Under the pieces are notes generated by a model. The model saw only the letters and a list, made by a program, of their open reading frames with translations. It searched no databases and was not told the origin of the DNA. Of a stretch of DNA of 64,000 bases, positions 24,221 through 32,432 are shown piece after piece. A program made the translations under genes and the position numbers. The first letter of the stretch is position 1. Every line of letters begins with the position of its first letter. This DNA comes from Salinilacustrithrix sp034522155. Its GTDB lineage: Bacteria; Actinomycetota; Acidimicrobiia; Acidimicrobiales; Salinilacustritrichaceae. Where the stretch lies: NCBI GenBank assembly GCA_034522155.1, contig JAXHLP010000001.1, forward strand, positions 1-64,000. Reading direction: 5' to 3'.

Positions 24221-27200
24221 CGTCCGCCTCGCCCGGCCGCCGGTCGTTCCTTGCGCCCCTCGTCGCGCTCGCGGCCGTGGTCTACCCGCCGCTGCTGCTC
24301 ACCGAACCCGGTTCGGTCGTGGCCGACACCAAGTCCTACCTGTACCTCGACCCGAGCCGATTGCTCAGCCGGGCCATCAGCATGTGGGACCCCCACATCG
24401 GCCTCGGCACCGTCCCCCACCAGCAGATCGGCTACCTCTGGCCGACCGGCCCCTACTACTGGCTCATGGAAGCGGTCGGAGCACCCGACTGGGTGGCCCA
24501 GCGGCTCTGGCTGGGCACGATCATGGTCGCGGCCGGCGCCGGGGTGCTGTTCCTCGGGCGCACGTGGCGGTGGCGTCCGGAGGCGGCGGCCGCCGCGGCG
24601 TTCATCTACGCACTCACCCCCTACGTCCTGACCCTGGGGGCGCGGCTGTCGGTGATCCTCCTGCCCTTCGCCGGCCTGCCGTGGCTCCTCGCGCTCACGA
24701 TCCGAGCGCTACGAACCCGGGGCTGGCGGCACCCGGCTGCCTTCGCCCTCGTCGTGGCCACGGTCGGTGGCGTCAACGCGACCGCGCTCCTGCTGGTGGG
24801 GATCGTGCCGGTCGGGTGGATCATCTACTCGTTCTGGACCTCCGACGAGGTCACCCGCACCCATGCCGTGACCACCCTCACGAAGATGGGGCTGCTCACC
24901 CTCGGGGTCAACCTGTGGTGGATCAGCGGGCTGTCGGTGCAGGCCACCAACGGGATCAACGTCCTGCGGTACACCGAGACGGCCGAGGTCGTGGCCAACT
25001 CGTCCACCGCGCCCGAGGTGCTCCGCGGCCTGGGCTACTGGTTCTTCTACGGCGGGGACCGACTCGGCGCGTGGATCGAACCGAGCGTCGACTACACCCA
25101 GAGCCTTTGGCTCATCGCTCTGAGCTACGCCATCCCGATCGCCGGCCTCCTCGGCCTCGGCATCTCGCGCTGGCGTCACCGAGCGTTCGTCATCCTGGTG
25201 TTGGCGGCCGGGACGGTGATCGCCGTCGGCGCCTACCCGTGGGACGACCCCTCACCCGTCGGTTCGGCCATCAAGCTGTTCCTCAGCGCCGACATCGGTC
25301 TGGCCATGCGCTCCCTCCCTCGGGCCGTCCCGCTCGTCGTGCTGGCCATCGCACTCGGCGTCGGCTCGCTCGTGGCGGCGTCCGCCCAGCAGGCCACCCG
25401 ACGCGGTCTGATCGCCTCGGTGGTGGTCGCGGTCGTGGCCGTGGCCGCGCTCCCGCCCCTGTGGCGAGGTCAGTTCGTCCCCGAGAACCTGACGCGGCCC
25501 GAGGACATTCCCGACTACTGGCAGGACGCCACCACCGCGCTCGACGCCGATCCCGACACGACCCGGGTCCTCGAGATCCCCGGCATCGATTTCGCCTCCT
25601 ACCGCTGGGGCAACACCGTCGACCCGATCACGCCCGGGCTCATGGACCGCCCGTACGTCGCGCGGGAGCTCATCCCCTACGGCTCGGCGGCGTCGGCCGA
25701 CCTGCTCAATGCGCTCGACCGTCGGCTCCAGGAACGGACCTTCGATCCGGTCGCGCTCGCTCCGGTCGCCCGCCTCATGGGCGTCGGCGACGTCGTCACC
25801 CGCAACGACCTCCAGTACGAGCGCTACAACACGCCACGGCCACGCACGGTTTGGGACCTGGTTCGCCGCGCCCCCGGGTTGGGCGTCCCCGACACCTTCG
25901 GCCCGTCCACCCCCAACATCCCGACCGACGAGGCACCGCTCCTCGACGAGGAGCACCTCGTCCACGACGCGAAGCTACCCGACCCCCCGGCCGTCGGGGC
26001 CTTCCCGGTGATCGATCCCCAGACGATCGTGCGGACCCACGACGCCGACCGAGCCGTCCTCCTCAGCGGCGACGGCAACGGCATCGTCGATGCGGCCGGT
26101 GCCGGCCTCCTCCGCGGCGACGAGCTGGTCCGCTACAGCGCGAACGTCACTGCCGATCCCGGGTTCGTCCGCGACCACCTCCGGGGCGAGCGCGCCCTCG
26201 TCGTCACCGACACGAACCGGGCGCGCGGCGAGCGCTGGACCACCATTCGACACACCCGTGGCTACACCGAGCAGGTCGACGGCGGCCTGCTGGCCGAGGA
26301 CGTCAGCGACAACCGGCTCCCCGTCTTCGACGAGCGGCCGGGGATCCAGACGGTCGCCGAACACGTCGGGGTGTCGGCCCGGGCCACGAGCTACGGCAAC
26401 CCGATCACCTACACGCCCGAGGACCGGCCGATGAACGCGGTCGACGGCGACCCGACCACGGCCTGGCGCACCGCCGCGTTCGGCGATGCCCGGGGCCAGC
26501 GCATCGAGGTCAGCCCCGACGATGGGGTCACCACCGACCAGGTCACCCTGCTGCAGCCGACGACCCGGGAGATGAACCGGTGGATCACCGAGGTCGAGCT
26601 CCGCTTCGACGGTGGCGATCCCATCCGGGTGGCCCTCGACGAGCGGTCCCGGTCGACGCCGGGCCAGGTGGTCGACTTCGAACCACGCACCTTCGAGACC
26701 CTGTCGGTCGAGATCGTGGCCGACACCGCTGGCGAGCGGCCCGGGTACGGCGAGCTGACCGCCGTGGGCTTCGCCGAGATCGCCGTCCAGGGCCAGACCG
26801 GGGCCGAGTACATCCGGATGCCCCAGGATCTCCTCGATGCCGGCGGCTACCGCTCGCTGCGCTACCCGCTCGCCCTCGTCCAGAGCCGGGAGCGGTCGTC
26901 GCCCACCGACACCACGCGTTTCGACGAGGAGCTGTCCATGGCGCGTGTCGTCGGTCTTCCGACCGCGCGCGACTACCGGCTGACGGGCACCGCCCGGCTC
27001 TCGTCCCGCGCTCCCACGACCGTGCTCGACCAGCTCCTCGGCCGCCCCGCGCCGGGCCAGGGTCCGAGCGCGACTGCCACGTCCACGCTCCCGGGCGGGC
27101 TCTCGCACCTCCCGGCCAACGTCCTCGACGGCGACACCGCCACCAGGTGGACCTCGGCCTTCGGCGCGGCGACCGGCCAGCAGCTCCAGCTCGCACTTCC

Positions 27201-28527
27201 CTCCTCCCCCGAGATCTCCTCGCTCACCGTCACGGTGGTCGACGACGCCGAACACTCGCTGCCCACCTCGGTCGCCGTCGAGACCGGCGACGGCACGGTC
27301 ACCGCGGAGGTCGACACCGACGGAGCGGCCGTCGACGGCACCCGCACGGTGACGCTGGCGTTCGACGCACCGGCGCGGTCCGACGAGCTGACCGTGTCGT
27401 TCCCGACCGTGGACGAACGGACCACGACCGACTGGAGCTCCGACGCGCCCGAATCCCTCCCCGTGGCTGTCGCCGAAGTCGACGTGCCGGGCGTGGAGAT
27501 CGGCGCTGCGGCCGGTCTGTTCGACACGGGCTGTCGCAACGACCTGGTCGAAGTCGATGGCGTCGGGATCCCGGTCCGCATCACCGGCACGGTCGACGAC
27601 GCGTTGGCGGGCGACGGGCTCGACCTGCGGTCCTGCGACGATGCCCCGCTCACCATCCCCGGGGGCGACCACCACTTCGACACCGCTGAGGGCCGGGCGA
27701 CCGGCCTCGACATCGACCAGCTCGTGTGGTGCTCGGCCGGCGGTGGTGCGCCCTGTTCCGCACCGGGGCCCCTGCTCCCGACCGACCCTTCGGGCGACGA
27801 CGGGCCCGACGTGACCGTCGCCCAACAGGACGACACCACCGTCCGGGTCGAGGTCAGCGGGGCCGAGCCGGGCGAGGCGTTCTGGCTGGTGCTCGGCCAG
27901 AGCTACAACGACGGCTGGCAGATCACCGACGAGGCGATCGAGCACGAACCCACCCAGCTCGTCGACGGCTACGCCAACGGCTTCCTCGTCATGCCCGATG
28001 CCGGGAGCTTCGAGGTCGAGATGCGGTTCACACCCCAGAACCGCGTCGAGATCGGCCTCTTCCTGTCCCTGCTGGGTGGGCTGTTCGCGCTCGGACTGGC
28101 CGTGGCCCGCTCCCGCTCCATCAGGCCGGTCCCGATCCCGCTGCAGGAGCCGCTCCGACGCATCCGGGCCAGCACGTGGGAAGGCGCCCTGCCCACCCGT
28201 CGCAACGCCGTCGTGGTCGGGATCGGGGCCGGCGTCGGGGCCTTCGCGGTGACCAACCCGCTGATCGGGGTGACCGTCGGACTCCTCGCCGGGTTCGCGA
28301 CCCGCCGGGAGGGCTGGCGGCCCCTGTTCACCGTCCTCCCCGCAGGGTTGCTGGCCATCTGCGCGCTCTACGTCATCGCGTTCCAGTACCGCAACGCGCT
28401 CGGACCGGGGCTGCACTGGCCCATGGACACCGGGCGCCTCCACACCGTCGGCCTGGCTGCCGTGGTCCTGCTCGTCGTCGACGTGGCCATCGACCACACC
28501 TGGGCGCGGCGCAGCGAATTCCGCTAG
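24217..28527 (+). CDS. aftD: AftD-like alpha-(1->3)-arabinofuranosyltransferase
   Basis: A 1436-residue protein with the size and layout of mycobacterial AftD, which adds arabinofuranose from decaprenyl-phosphoarabinose to cell-wall arabinan. The N-terminal GT-C part has VVADTKSYLYLDPSRLLSRA, MWDPHIGLGTVPHQQIGYLWP and DWVAQRLWLG, with about eleven membrane helices to residue 420. A large extracytoplasmic region follows, including two F5/8-type carbohydrate-binding modules (about 715-800 with MNAVDGDPTTAWRT, and about 945-1030 with NVLDGDTATRWTSAFG). Late disulfide-type cysteines lie around 1105-1190. C-terminal membrane helices follow about 1280. The start is GTG 24217, overlapping the GT4 stop. 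It suggests an arabinan-like polymer in a lineage not known for mycolic acids. Confidence 0.85.
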   Translation: MTSASPGRRSFLAPLVALAAVVYPPLLLTEPGSVVADTKSYLYLDPSRLLSRAISMWDPHIGLGTVPHQQIGYLWPTGPYYWLMEAVGAPDWVAQRLWLGTIMVAAGAGVLFLGRTWRWRPEAAAAAAFIYALTPYVLTLGARLSVILLPFAGLPWLLALTIRALRTRGWRHPAAFALVVATVGGVNATALLLVGIVPVGWIIYSFWTSDEVTRTHAVTTLTKMGLLTLGVNLWWISGLSVQATNGINVLRYTETAEVVANSSTAPEVLRGLGYWFFYGGDRLGAWIEPSVDYTQSLWLIALSYAIPIAGLLGLGISRWRHRAFVILVLAAGTVIAVGAYPWDDPSPVGSAIKLFLSADIGLAMRSLPRAVPLVVLAIALGVGSLVAASAQQATRRGLIASVVVAVVAVAALPPLWRGQFVPENLTRPEDIPDYWQDATTALDADPDTTRVLEIPGIDFASYRWGNTVDPITPGLMDRPYVARELIPYGSAASADLLNALDRRLQERTFDPVALAPVARLMGVGDVVTRNDLQYERYNTPRPRTVWDLVRRAPGLGVPDTFGPSTPNIPTDEAPLLDEEHLVHDAKLPDPPAVGAFPVIDPQTIVRTHDADRAVLLSGDGNGIVDAAGAGLLRGDELVRYSANVTADPGFVRDHLRGERALVVTDTNRARGERWTTIRHTRGYTEQVDGGLLAEDVSDNRLPVFDERPGIQTVAEHVGVSARATSYGNPITYTPEDRPMNAVDGDPTTAWRTAAFGDARGQRIEVSPDDGVTTDQVTLLQPTTREMNRWITEVELRFDGGDPIRVALDERSRSTPGQVVDFEPRTFETLSVEIVADTAGERPGYGELTAVGFAEIAVQGQTGAEYIRMPQDLLDAGGYRSLRYPLALVQSRERSSPTDTTRFDEELSMARVVGLPTARDYRLTGTARLSSRAPTTVLDQLLGRPAPGQGPSATATSTLPGGLSHLPANVLDGDTATRWTSAFGAATGQQLQLALPSSPEISSLTVTVVDDAEHSLPTSVAVETGDGTVTAEVDTDGAAVDGTRTVTLAFDAPARSDELTVSFPTVDERTTTDWSSDAPESLPVAVAEVDVPGVEIGAAAGLFDTGCRNDLVEVDGVGIPVRITGTVDDALAGDGLDLRSCDDAPLTIPGGDHHFDTAEGRATGLDIDQLVWCSAGGGAPCSAPGPLLPTDPSGDDGPDVTVAQQDDTTVRVEVSGAEPGEAFWLVLGQSYNDGWQITDEAIEHEPTQLVDGYANGFLVMPDAGSFEVEMRFTPQNRVEIGLFLSLLGGLFALGLAVARSRSIRPVPIPLQEPLRRIRASTWEGALPTRRNAVVVGIGAGVGAFAVTNPLIGVTVGLLAGFATRREGWRPLFTVLPAGLLAICALYVIAFQYRNALGPGLHWPMDTGRLHTVGLAAVVLLVVDVAIDHTWARRSEFR

Positions 28528-28540
28528 GGAGTCGACGACC

Positions 28541-29206
28541 ATGGCACCACCCGTTCTCCTCGTCCACGGCTTCGGCACCTCCTTCGAGCTGACCTGGGTC
28601 CACAACGGCTGGGTCGACCTGCTCGCCGACGAAGGCCGTGACGTCCTCGGCGTCGATCTGCTCGGCCACGGGAAGGCACCCAAGCCGACCGATCCGGGCG
28701 CCTACGACGACCTCGGCCGACGGGTCCTCGAGGTGCTCCCCGACGAGCCCGTGGACGCCGTCGGCTTCTCCCTGGGTGCCCGGACGCTGCTGGCGCTGGC
28801 GAGCGAGCAGCCGGGACGGTTCCGGCGGCTGGTCGTGGGCGGCGTGGGCGCGAACCTGTTCCGCCAGGACGATCACCGCGCGATGGTCGACGCGGTTCGG
28901 ACCGGCGACGACGGTGGCAGCCCCGCCCTGCGCTACTTCGCCGGGCTCGCCGACCTCCCCGGCAACGACCGCGACGCGCTGGCGGCGTGCATGTCCAACG
29001 ATCGTGGTCCCTTGGACCCCGATGCGCTGGCCGGTGTCACGGTGCCCGTCCTCGTGGTGCTGGGCGACCGGGACTTCGCCGGTCCGGCCGACCCGCTGGT
29101 CGAGTCGCTGCCGGAGGCCACCTTCGTCGAGCTCCCACGCACCGACCACGCCCGCACGCCGAAGTCGTTCGCGTTCATCGACGCCGTCCTCGACTTCCTG
29201 CGCTGA
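28541..29206 (+). CDS. Alpha/beta-hydrolase
   Basis: A 221-residue compact alpha/beta-hydrolase. The oxyanion HGFGTSF, the nucleophile elbow GFSLGA (Ser about residue 77), the late acid in LGDRDFAG and the His in RTDHARTPKSF complete a Ser-Asp-His triad. It has only a small cap region. It could be an esterase, thioesterase or lactonase; nothing fixes the substrate. It starts 13 nt after aftD, in the same direction, and may share its message. The 240 nt that follow carry no gene. Confidence 0.85.
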   Translation: MAPPVLLVHGFGTSFELTWVHNGWVDLLADEGRDVLGVDLLGHGKAPKPTDPGAYDDLGRRVLEVLPDEPVDAVGFSLGARTLLALASEQPGRFRRLVVGGVGANLFRQDDHRAMVDAVRTGDDGGSPALRYFAGLADLPGNDRDALAACMSNDRGPLDPDALAGVTVPVLVVLGDRDFAGPADPLVESLPEATFVELPRTDHARTPKSFAFIDAVLDFLR

Positions 29207-29443
29207 GTCAGTGGAGTGCGCAGCGAGGAACGAGCATCCAACCCGCAGGGGGTCGGCGAACGCTCCAACCAGGTCAGCGGGGTGGTCCGGCGCCGGTGAG
29301 GAGGTCAGGAGGGTTCGTCGGACTCACCTGAGCAGTATCCGCGCGGAACCCCTTCCGACGACGCTCCCGAACGCCTAGCGTGTGGGGTCTCACATTCATT
29401 CACGGGGTGGCCATCGGCGACCCCGAGCATTAGGAGCAAGGCA
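29207..29443. other. Non-coding gap upstream of the cold-shock gene
   Basis: No credible frame is present. The last part contains CCTAGCGTGTGG (possible -10 CCTAGC/TAGCGT near 29376-29384), the direct repeat CATTCATTCAC and the strong Shine-Dalgarno TTAGGAGCAAGG. A transcribed 5' leader of about 60 nt is likely, as is common for cold-shock genes, but no defined thermosensor structure could be drawn by eye. Confidence 0.4.
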
Positions 29444-29644
29444 ATGGCGACCGGCACGGTCAAGTTCTTCAACAACGAGAAGGGCTACGGATTCATCTCC
29501 CGCCCCGACGGCGACGATGTGTTCGTCCACTTCTCGAACATCGATGGCACGGGTTTCAAGACCCTCGAGGAGGGTCAGAACGTCGAGTTCGACATCGGAC
29601 CCGGCCGCAAGGGCGACGAAGCTCAGAACGTGCGGGTCGTCTGA
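29444..29644 (+). CDS. cspA: Cold-shock protein (CspA family)
   Basis: A 66-residue single cold-shock domain that binds single-stranded RNA or DNA and acts as an RNA chaperone. The sequence opens MATGTVKFFNNEKGYGFISRP, with RNP1 (KGYGFIS) and RNP2 (VFVHFS) both intact, and ends AQNVRVV. The ATG at 29444 has a good Shine-Dalgarno (AGGAG, 9-10 nt upstream). It is monocistronic: a 237-nt untranslated region precedes it and a strong hairpin follows. Confidence 0.97.
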   Translation: MATGTVKFFNNEKGYGFISRPDGDDVFVHFSNIDGTGFKTLEEGQNVEFDIGPGRKGDEAQNVRVV

Positions 29645-29670
29645 CACCTCCCGCCAGCTGATCGAACGTC

Positions 29671-29698
29671 GGAGCCCGGGGCCTGCGCCCCGGGCTCC
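29671..29698 (+). terminator. Strong hairpin terminator after cspA
   Basis: A perfect 12-bp GC-rich stem (GGAGCCCGGGGC at 29671-29682 pairs with GCCCCGGGCTCC at 29687-29698) closes a 4-nt loop, 26 nt after the cspA stop. No run of T follows, as usual for high-GC actinobacterial terminators. It also lies at the end of the convergent SDR gene but 173 nt away from it. Confidence 0.75.
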
Positions 29699-29870
29699 GC
29701 TCGCGTTCCAGACCGGGCCGTCCTCGGGCACGGCACCGGCCGGGAAGTGGACATGGAACCGGTGGCGACCTTCTCGTCATCGGTGTCGCCGTCGATTCGG
29801 TCGATCCCTTCCCCCTGTCGCCAACATCGGGATGCAGCCGGCGCTTCCACGGGTCCGCTCGGCTCCTCGG

Positions 29871-30650
29871 TCAGTTGTTGCGGGTGGTGAATCCCCCGTC
29901 CACGACCAGGACGGCACCGGTGCAGTACGACATCGCCGGCAGCGCCAGCGACAGGGTGGCGTGGGCCACCTCCTCGGGGTCGCCGTAGCGCCGCATGGGC
30001 ACCTTGCGCCGGGCAAAGGTGTCCTTGGCCTCGTCGGGGATCGCTTCGGTCATCCCCGTGTGGATCGGGCCGGGACAGACGACGTTGACCGTGATGCCCG
30101 TCGGCCCCAGCTCCACGGCCAGCGAGCGCGACAGCCCGATGACACCGTGCTTCGACGCGGTGTAGGGGCTCAGGTACGCCGAGCCGCCCACGGCCTCGGT
30201 CGAGGCGATGTTCACGATGCGCCCGTCCCCGTTGCGACCGAGGTGCTCGAGACAGGCACGGATCATGGAGGTGTGGGCGGTGAGGTTGACCGCCAACGTC
30301 CGGTCCCAGTGCTCGGCGAACTGGTCGTCGTCGACGGGCGTCGGCAGGGACACCCCGGCGTTGTTCACGAGCACGTCGGGCGGCCCGAGAGCGTCGACGA
30401 CCTCGGCGATCGTCGTACCCACCGCCTCTCGGTCGGTGACGTCGAGGACCCAGCCGGCGGCGCGGCCCCCGGCACCGGTGATCTCCTCGACGACGGCATC
30501 GACCCGGTCCCGATCGAGGTCGAGCACCGCCACCACCGCACCCTCGTCAGCGAACAGGTGGGCGGTCGCCCGTCCCATGCCGTTGGCGGCACCGGTGATC
30601 ACCGTCACGCGCCCGCCCACGCTTCGATTTCCTCGAGTCAGCCTGGCCAT
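29871..30650 (-). CDS. Short-chain dehydrogenase/reductase
   Basis: A 259-residue classical SDR using NAD(P)H. The Rossmann motif is TGAANGMGRA (TGxxxGxG), the structural block is NNAG, and the catalytic set is Asn, Ser (IASTEAVGG), YTASK (Tyr and Lys). The end has GAVLVVDGGFTTRNN. An Asp after the second strand (LDLDRDR) favours NAD+. Substrate unknown; many relatives act on hydroxyacyl or steroid-type alcohols. ATG 30650 follows TACGGT on the minus strand by 8 nt. The gene lies 43 nt after the ABC binding-protein gene and may be co-transcribed with it. Confidence 0.9.
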   Translation of the reverse strand: MARLTRGNRSVGGRVTVITGAANGMGRATAHLFADEGAVVAVLDLDRDRVDAVVEEITGAGGRAAGWVLDVTDREAVGTTIAEVVDALGPPDVLVNNAGVSLPTPVDDDQFAEHWDRTLAVNLTAHTSMIRACLEHLGRNGDGRIVNIASTEAVGGSAYLSPYTASKHGVIGLSRSLAVELGPTGITVNVVCPGPIHTGMTEAIPDEAKDTFARRKVPMRRYGDPEEVAHATLSLALPAMSYCTGAVLVVDGGFTTRNN

Positions 30651-30658
30651 GTCGGCGC

Positions 30659-30664
30659 ACCGTA
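30659..30664 (-). promoter_or_regulatory. Leaderless-type -10 element (TACGGT) of the SDR gene
   Basis: On the minus strand TACGGT is followed by 8 nt and the ATG at 30650. The SDR gene may therefore be transcribed independently of the ABC operon upstream. Confidence 0.4.
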
Positions 30665-30693
30665 CCCACGCCGACGACGACGCCGACGGGCGT

Positions 30694-32418
30694 TCATGCC
30701 TGCGGTGAGCCCGGCCAGGGTGGGTAGTCGGGCAGCTGCTCCTCTTCGGGGAACGACTCGTAGACGGTCATGGTGTCCTCCGGTTCGAAGAACGGCAGCG
30801 GCTCCTCGGGCCATCCGCCGGGGAGGTAGCGCTGACCGCCGGCGATGTAGCGCTTCAGCCCGGTCCCCATGTTGCCGGTCTCGTCCTCGCCCTCGGCCGT
30901 CGGGTCCCACCAGAACACGCCAGCGTCGTCGGTGCTGTTGTAGTCGGGTCGACCCCACAGCTCCTCGCCCCAGCTCACCCGGGTGTAGGTCTTCCCGGGC
31001 TCGAGCGGCGAATACCGCTCGAACATGCCGCGCTCGAACGTCTCGGGCGTGAGCTCCGGTCCGGCGAGGTGGATCCCCGTCATGAGCCGAGACGGCCCGG
31101 GGAGGACCACGCCGTGGGTGTTGGTCGGCGGCTCGGTGCCGTAGTACCACTCGTAGACGACGTAGGAGTCGCTGATCCGGTCGAGCGACGGTGCCGGGGT
31201 GAGCGACAGACCGATCGCGTTCTCCCACTGCTCCTGGTCGAAGGTACGCCCGAAGATGTTGGTGTCGGCGAGGACGGACGGGCCCAGGACCCACTCCGGG
31301 AAGTAGCCCTGCTTCGTGGCCTCGGCGGTGATGTTGGCAGGGATGATCGGGTCGGTGCTCATGATCACCGTGGTCACGCCCGCGTCCCGGAGGCGTGCGA
31401 CCACCGTCGTGGCCGTCTCCTGGGCAGCGGCGGGATCGTAGAGATAGGTCGAGCGGACCGCGATCTCGGCGCCGTGCTCCTCCTCGAAGACGTCGTCGAA
31501 CGCGTCGTTGCGCTCGGCGTACTCACCGGTCTCGGTCTCGGCCTGGACCCAGCCGAAGACCCTGTCCTGGTCGTGCATCGACTCATCCCCGGCGAACTCG
31601 GCCGGCTCGCCCACGAGCTGGGTGCCGAGCAGCTCGGCGAGGTGCACGTCGCCCTGCTCCGGCGCGAGCCCGGTCGGCCACGCGTAGGGGCTGGCCGCCG
31701 CGATGTCGTCCCAGCCCTCGGCGAGCGAGCACGTCCCGACGCAGAGGATCTCGGCGGCGGCGATCTCCTCCCAGTACCCGTCCGCCTGGGTCGGTCCACC
31801 GACGACGGCGAAGGGATCCATGTCGATGATGGCTCGCGCGTCGGCGAGCGCCGCCGTGCCGTCGGCGGGACCGCCGGTCGCCTCGAAGACCTCGATGTCG
31901 AGGTCGCGGCCGTAGGTCTCGTACACGTCGTTCAGCATCTCGAGGTAGTCGACCGCGGTCTGGCTCGTGGCCGCCGGGTCGGTGTCGGCGCCGGCACCGG
32001 ACACGATCGCCTGCTGCAGCGGGTCGGGTTCGCCTTGGTAGACGACGATCTTGATCGAATCCTCGCTCACTCCCGGTGCCGTGGCGCCACCGTTGTCGGC
32101 ACCGTCCTCGAAGGGCGCGACGCACGGTGCCGCGTTCCGCAGCGGGAGCGCCACGCGTCCGCGGTCGGTGTCGCAGCCGTCGCCGAAGTCGATGTCGAGG
32201 CCGGCTTCCTCGGCCTCCTGGAACGTCGGATACGCGTAGTCGGGATCGGTCTCCTGATCGCTGGACGTGTCCTCGGTGGCCGTGTCGTCCTCGTCCTCGT
32301 CGTCACCGCCCCCCAGCAGGACGATGGCGCCGACGACGAGCACCACCACGACCGCGAGCGGGCCGTAGCGACGCAACGCCTTCGAGGTGGGGCTACCGGA
32401 TCCGTTGGCTTGGGTCAT
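30694..32418 (-). CDS. Membrane-anchored ABC substrate-binding protein (LivJ/amide-type)
   Basis: A 574-residue periplasmic-binding protein of the branched-chain amino acid/amide type (peripla_BP_6 fold). It has a hydrophobic helix (YGPLAVVVVLVVGAIVLLGG) after a polar start and then a very acidic spacer (DDEDEDDTATEDTSS). There is no lipobox Cys, so it is anchored by an uncleaved helix. The binding domain runs from about residue 95: DSIKIVVYQGEPDPLQQ, AVDYLEMLNDVYETYGRDLDIEVFEATGG, DPFAVVGGPTQADGYWEEI, VIMSTDPIIPANITAEATKQGYFPEWVLG. The ATG has a GGAGG Shine-Dalgarno. It completes the importer encoded by the next two genes; the ligand is unknown. Confidence 0.85.
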   Translation of the reverse strand: MTQANGSGSPTSKALRRYGPLAVVVVLVVGAIVLLGGGDDEDEDDTATEDTSSDQETDPDYAYPTFQEAEEAGLDIDFGDGCDTDRGRVALPLRNAAPCVAPFEDGADNGGATAPGVSEDSIKIVVYQGEPDPLQQAIVSGAGADTDPAATSQTAVDYLEMLNDVYETYGRDLDIEVFEATGGPADGTAALADARAIIDMDPFAVVGGPTQADGYWEEIAAAEILCVGTCSLAEGWDDIAAASPYAWPTGLAPEQGDVHLAELLGTQLVGEPAEFAGDESMHDQDRVFGWVQAETETGEYAERNDAFDDVFEEEHGAEIAVRSTYLYDPAAAQETATTVVARLRDAGVTTVIMSTDPIIPANITAEATKQGYFPEWVLGPSVLADTNIFGRTFDQEQWENAIGLSLTPAPSLDRISDSYVVYEWYYGTEPPTNTHGVVLPGPSRLMTGIHLAGPELTPETFERGMFERYSPLEPGKTYTRVSWGEELWGRPDYNSTDDAGVFWWDPTAEGEDETGNMGTGLKRYIAGGQRYLPGGWPEEPLPFFEPEDTMTVYESFPEEEQLPDYPPWPGSPQA

Positions 32419-32432
32419 GGGTCCTCCGATGT

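Noticed and set aside
25975..28683. 902-codon open frame antisense to aftD
   Set aside because: It is a mirror of aftD codon bias at high GC. Its translation is rich in Gly/Arg/Asp/Val with no domain, while the plus frame has clear AftD and carbohydrate-binding motifs.
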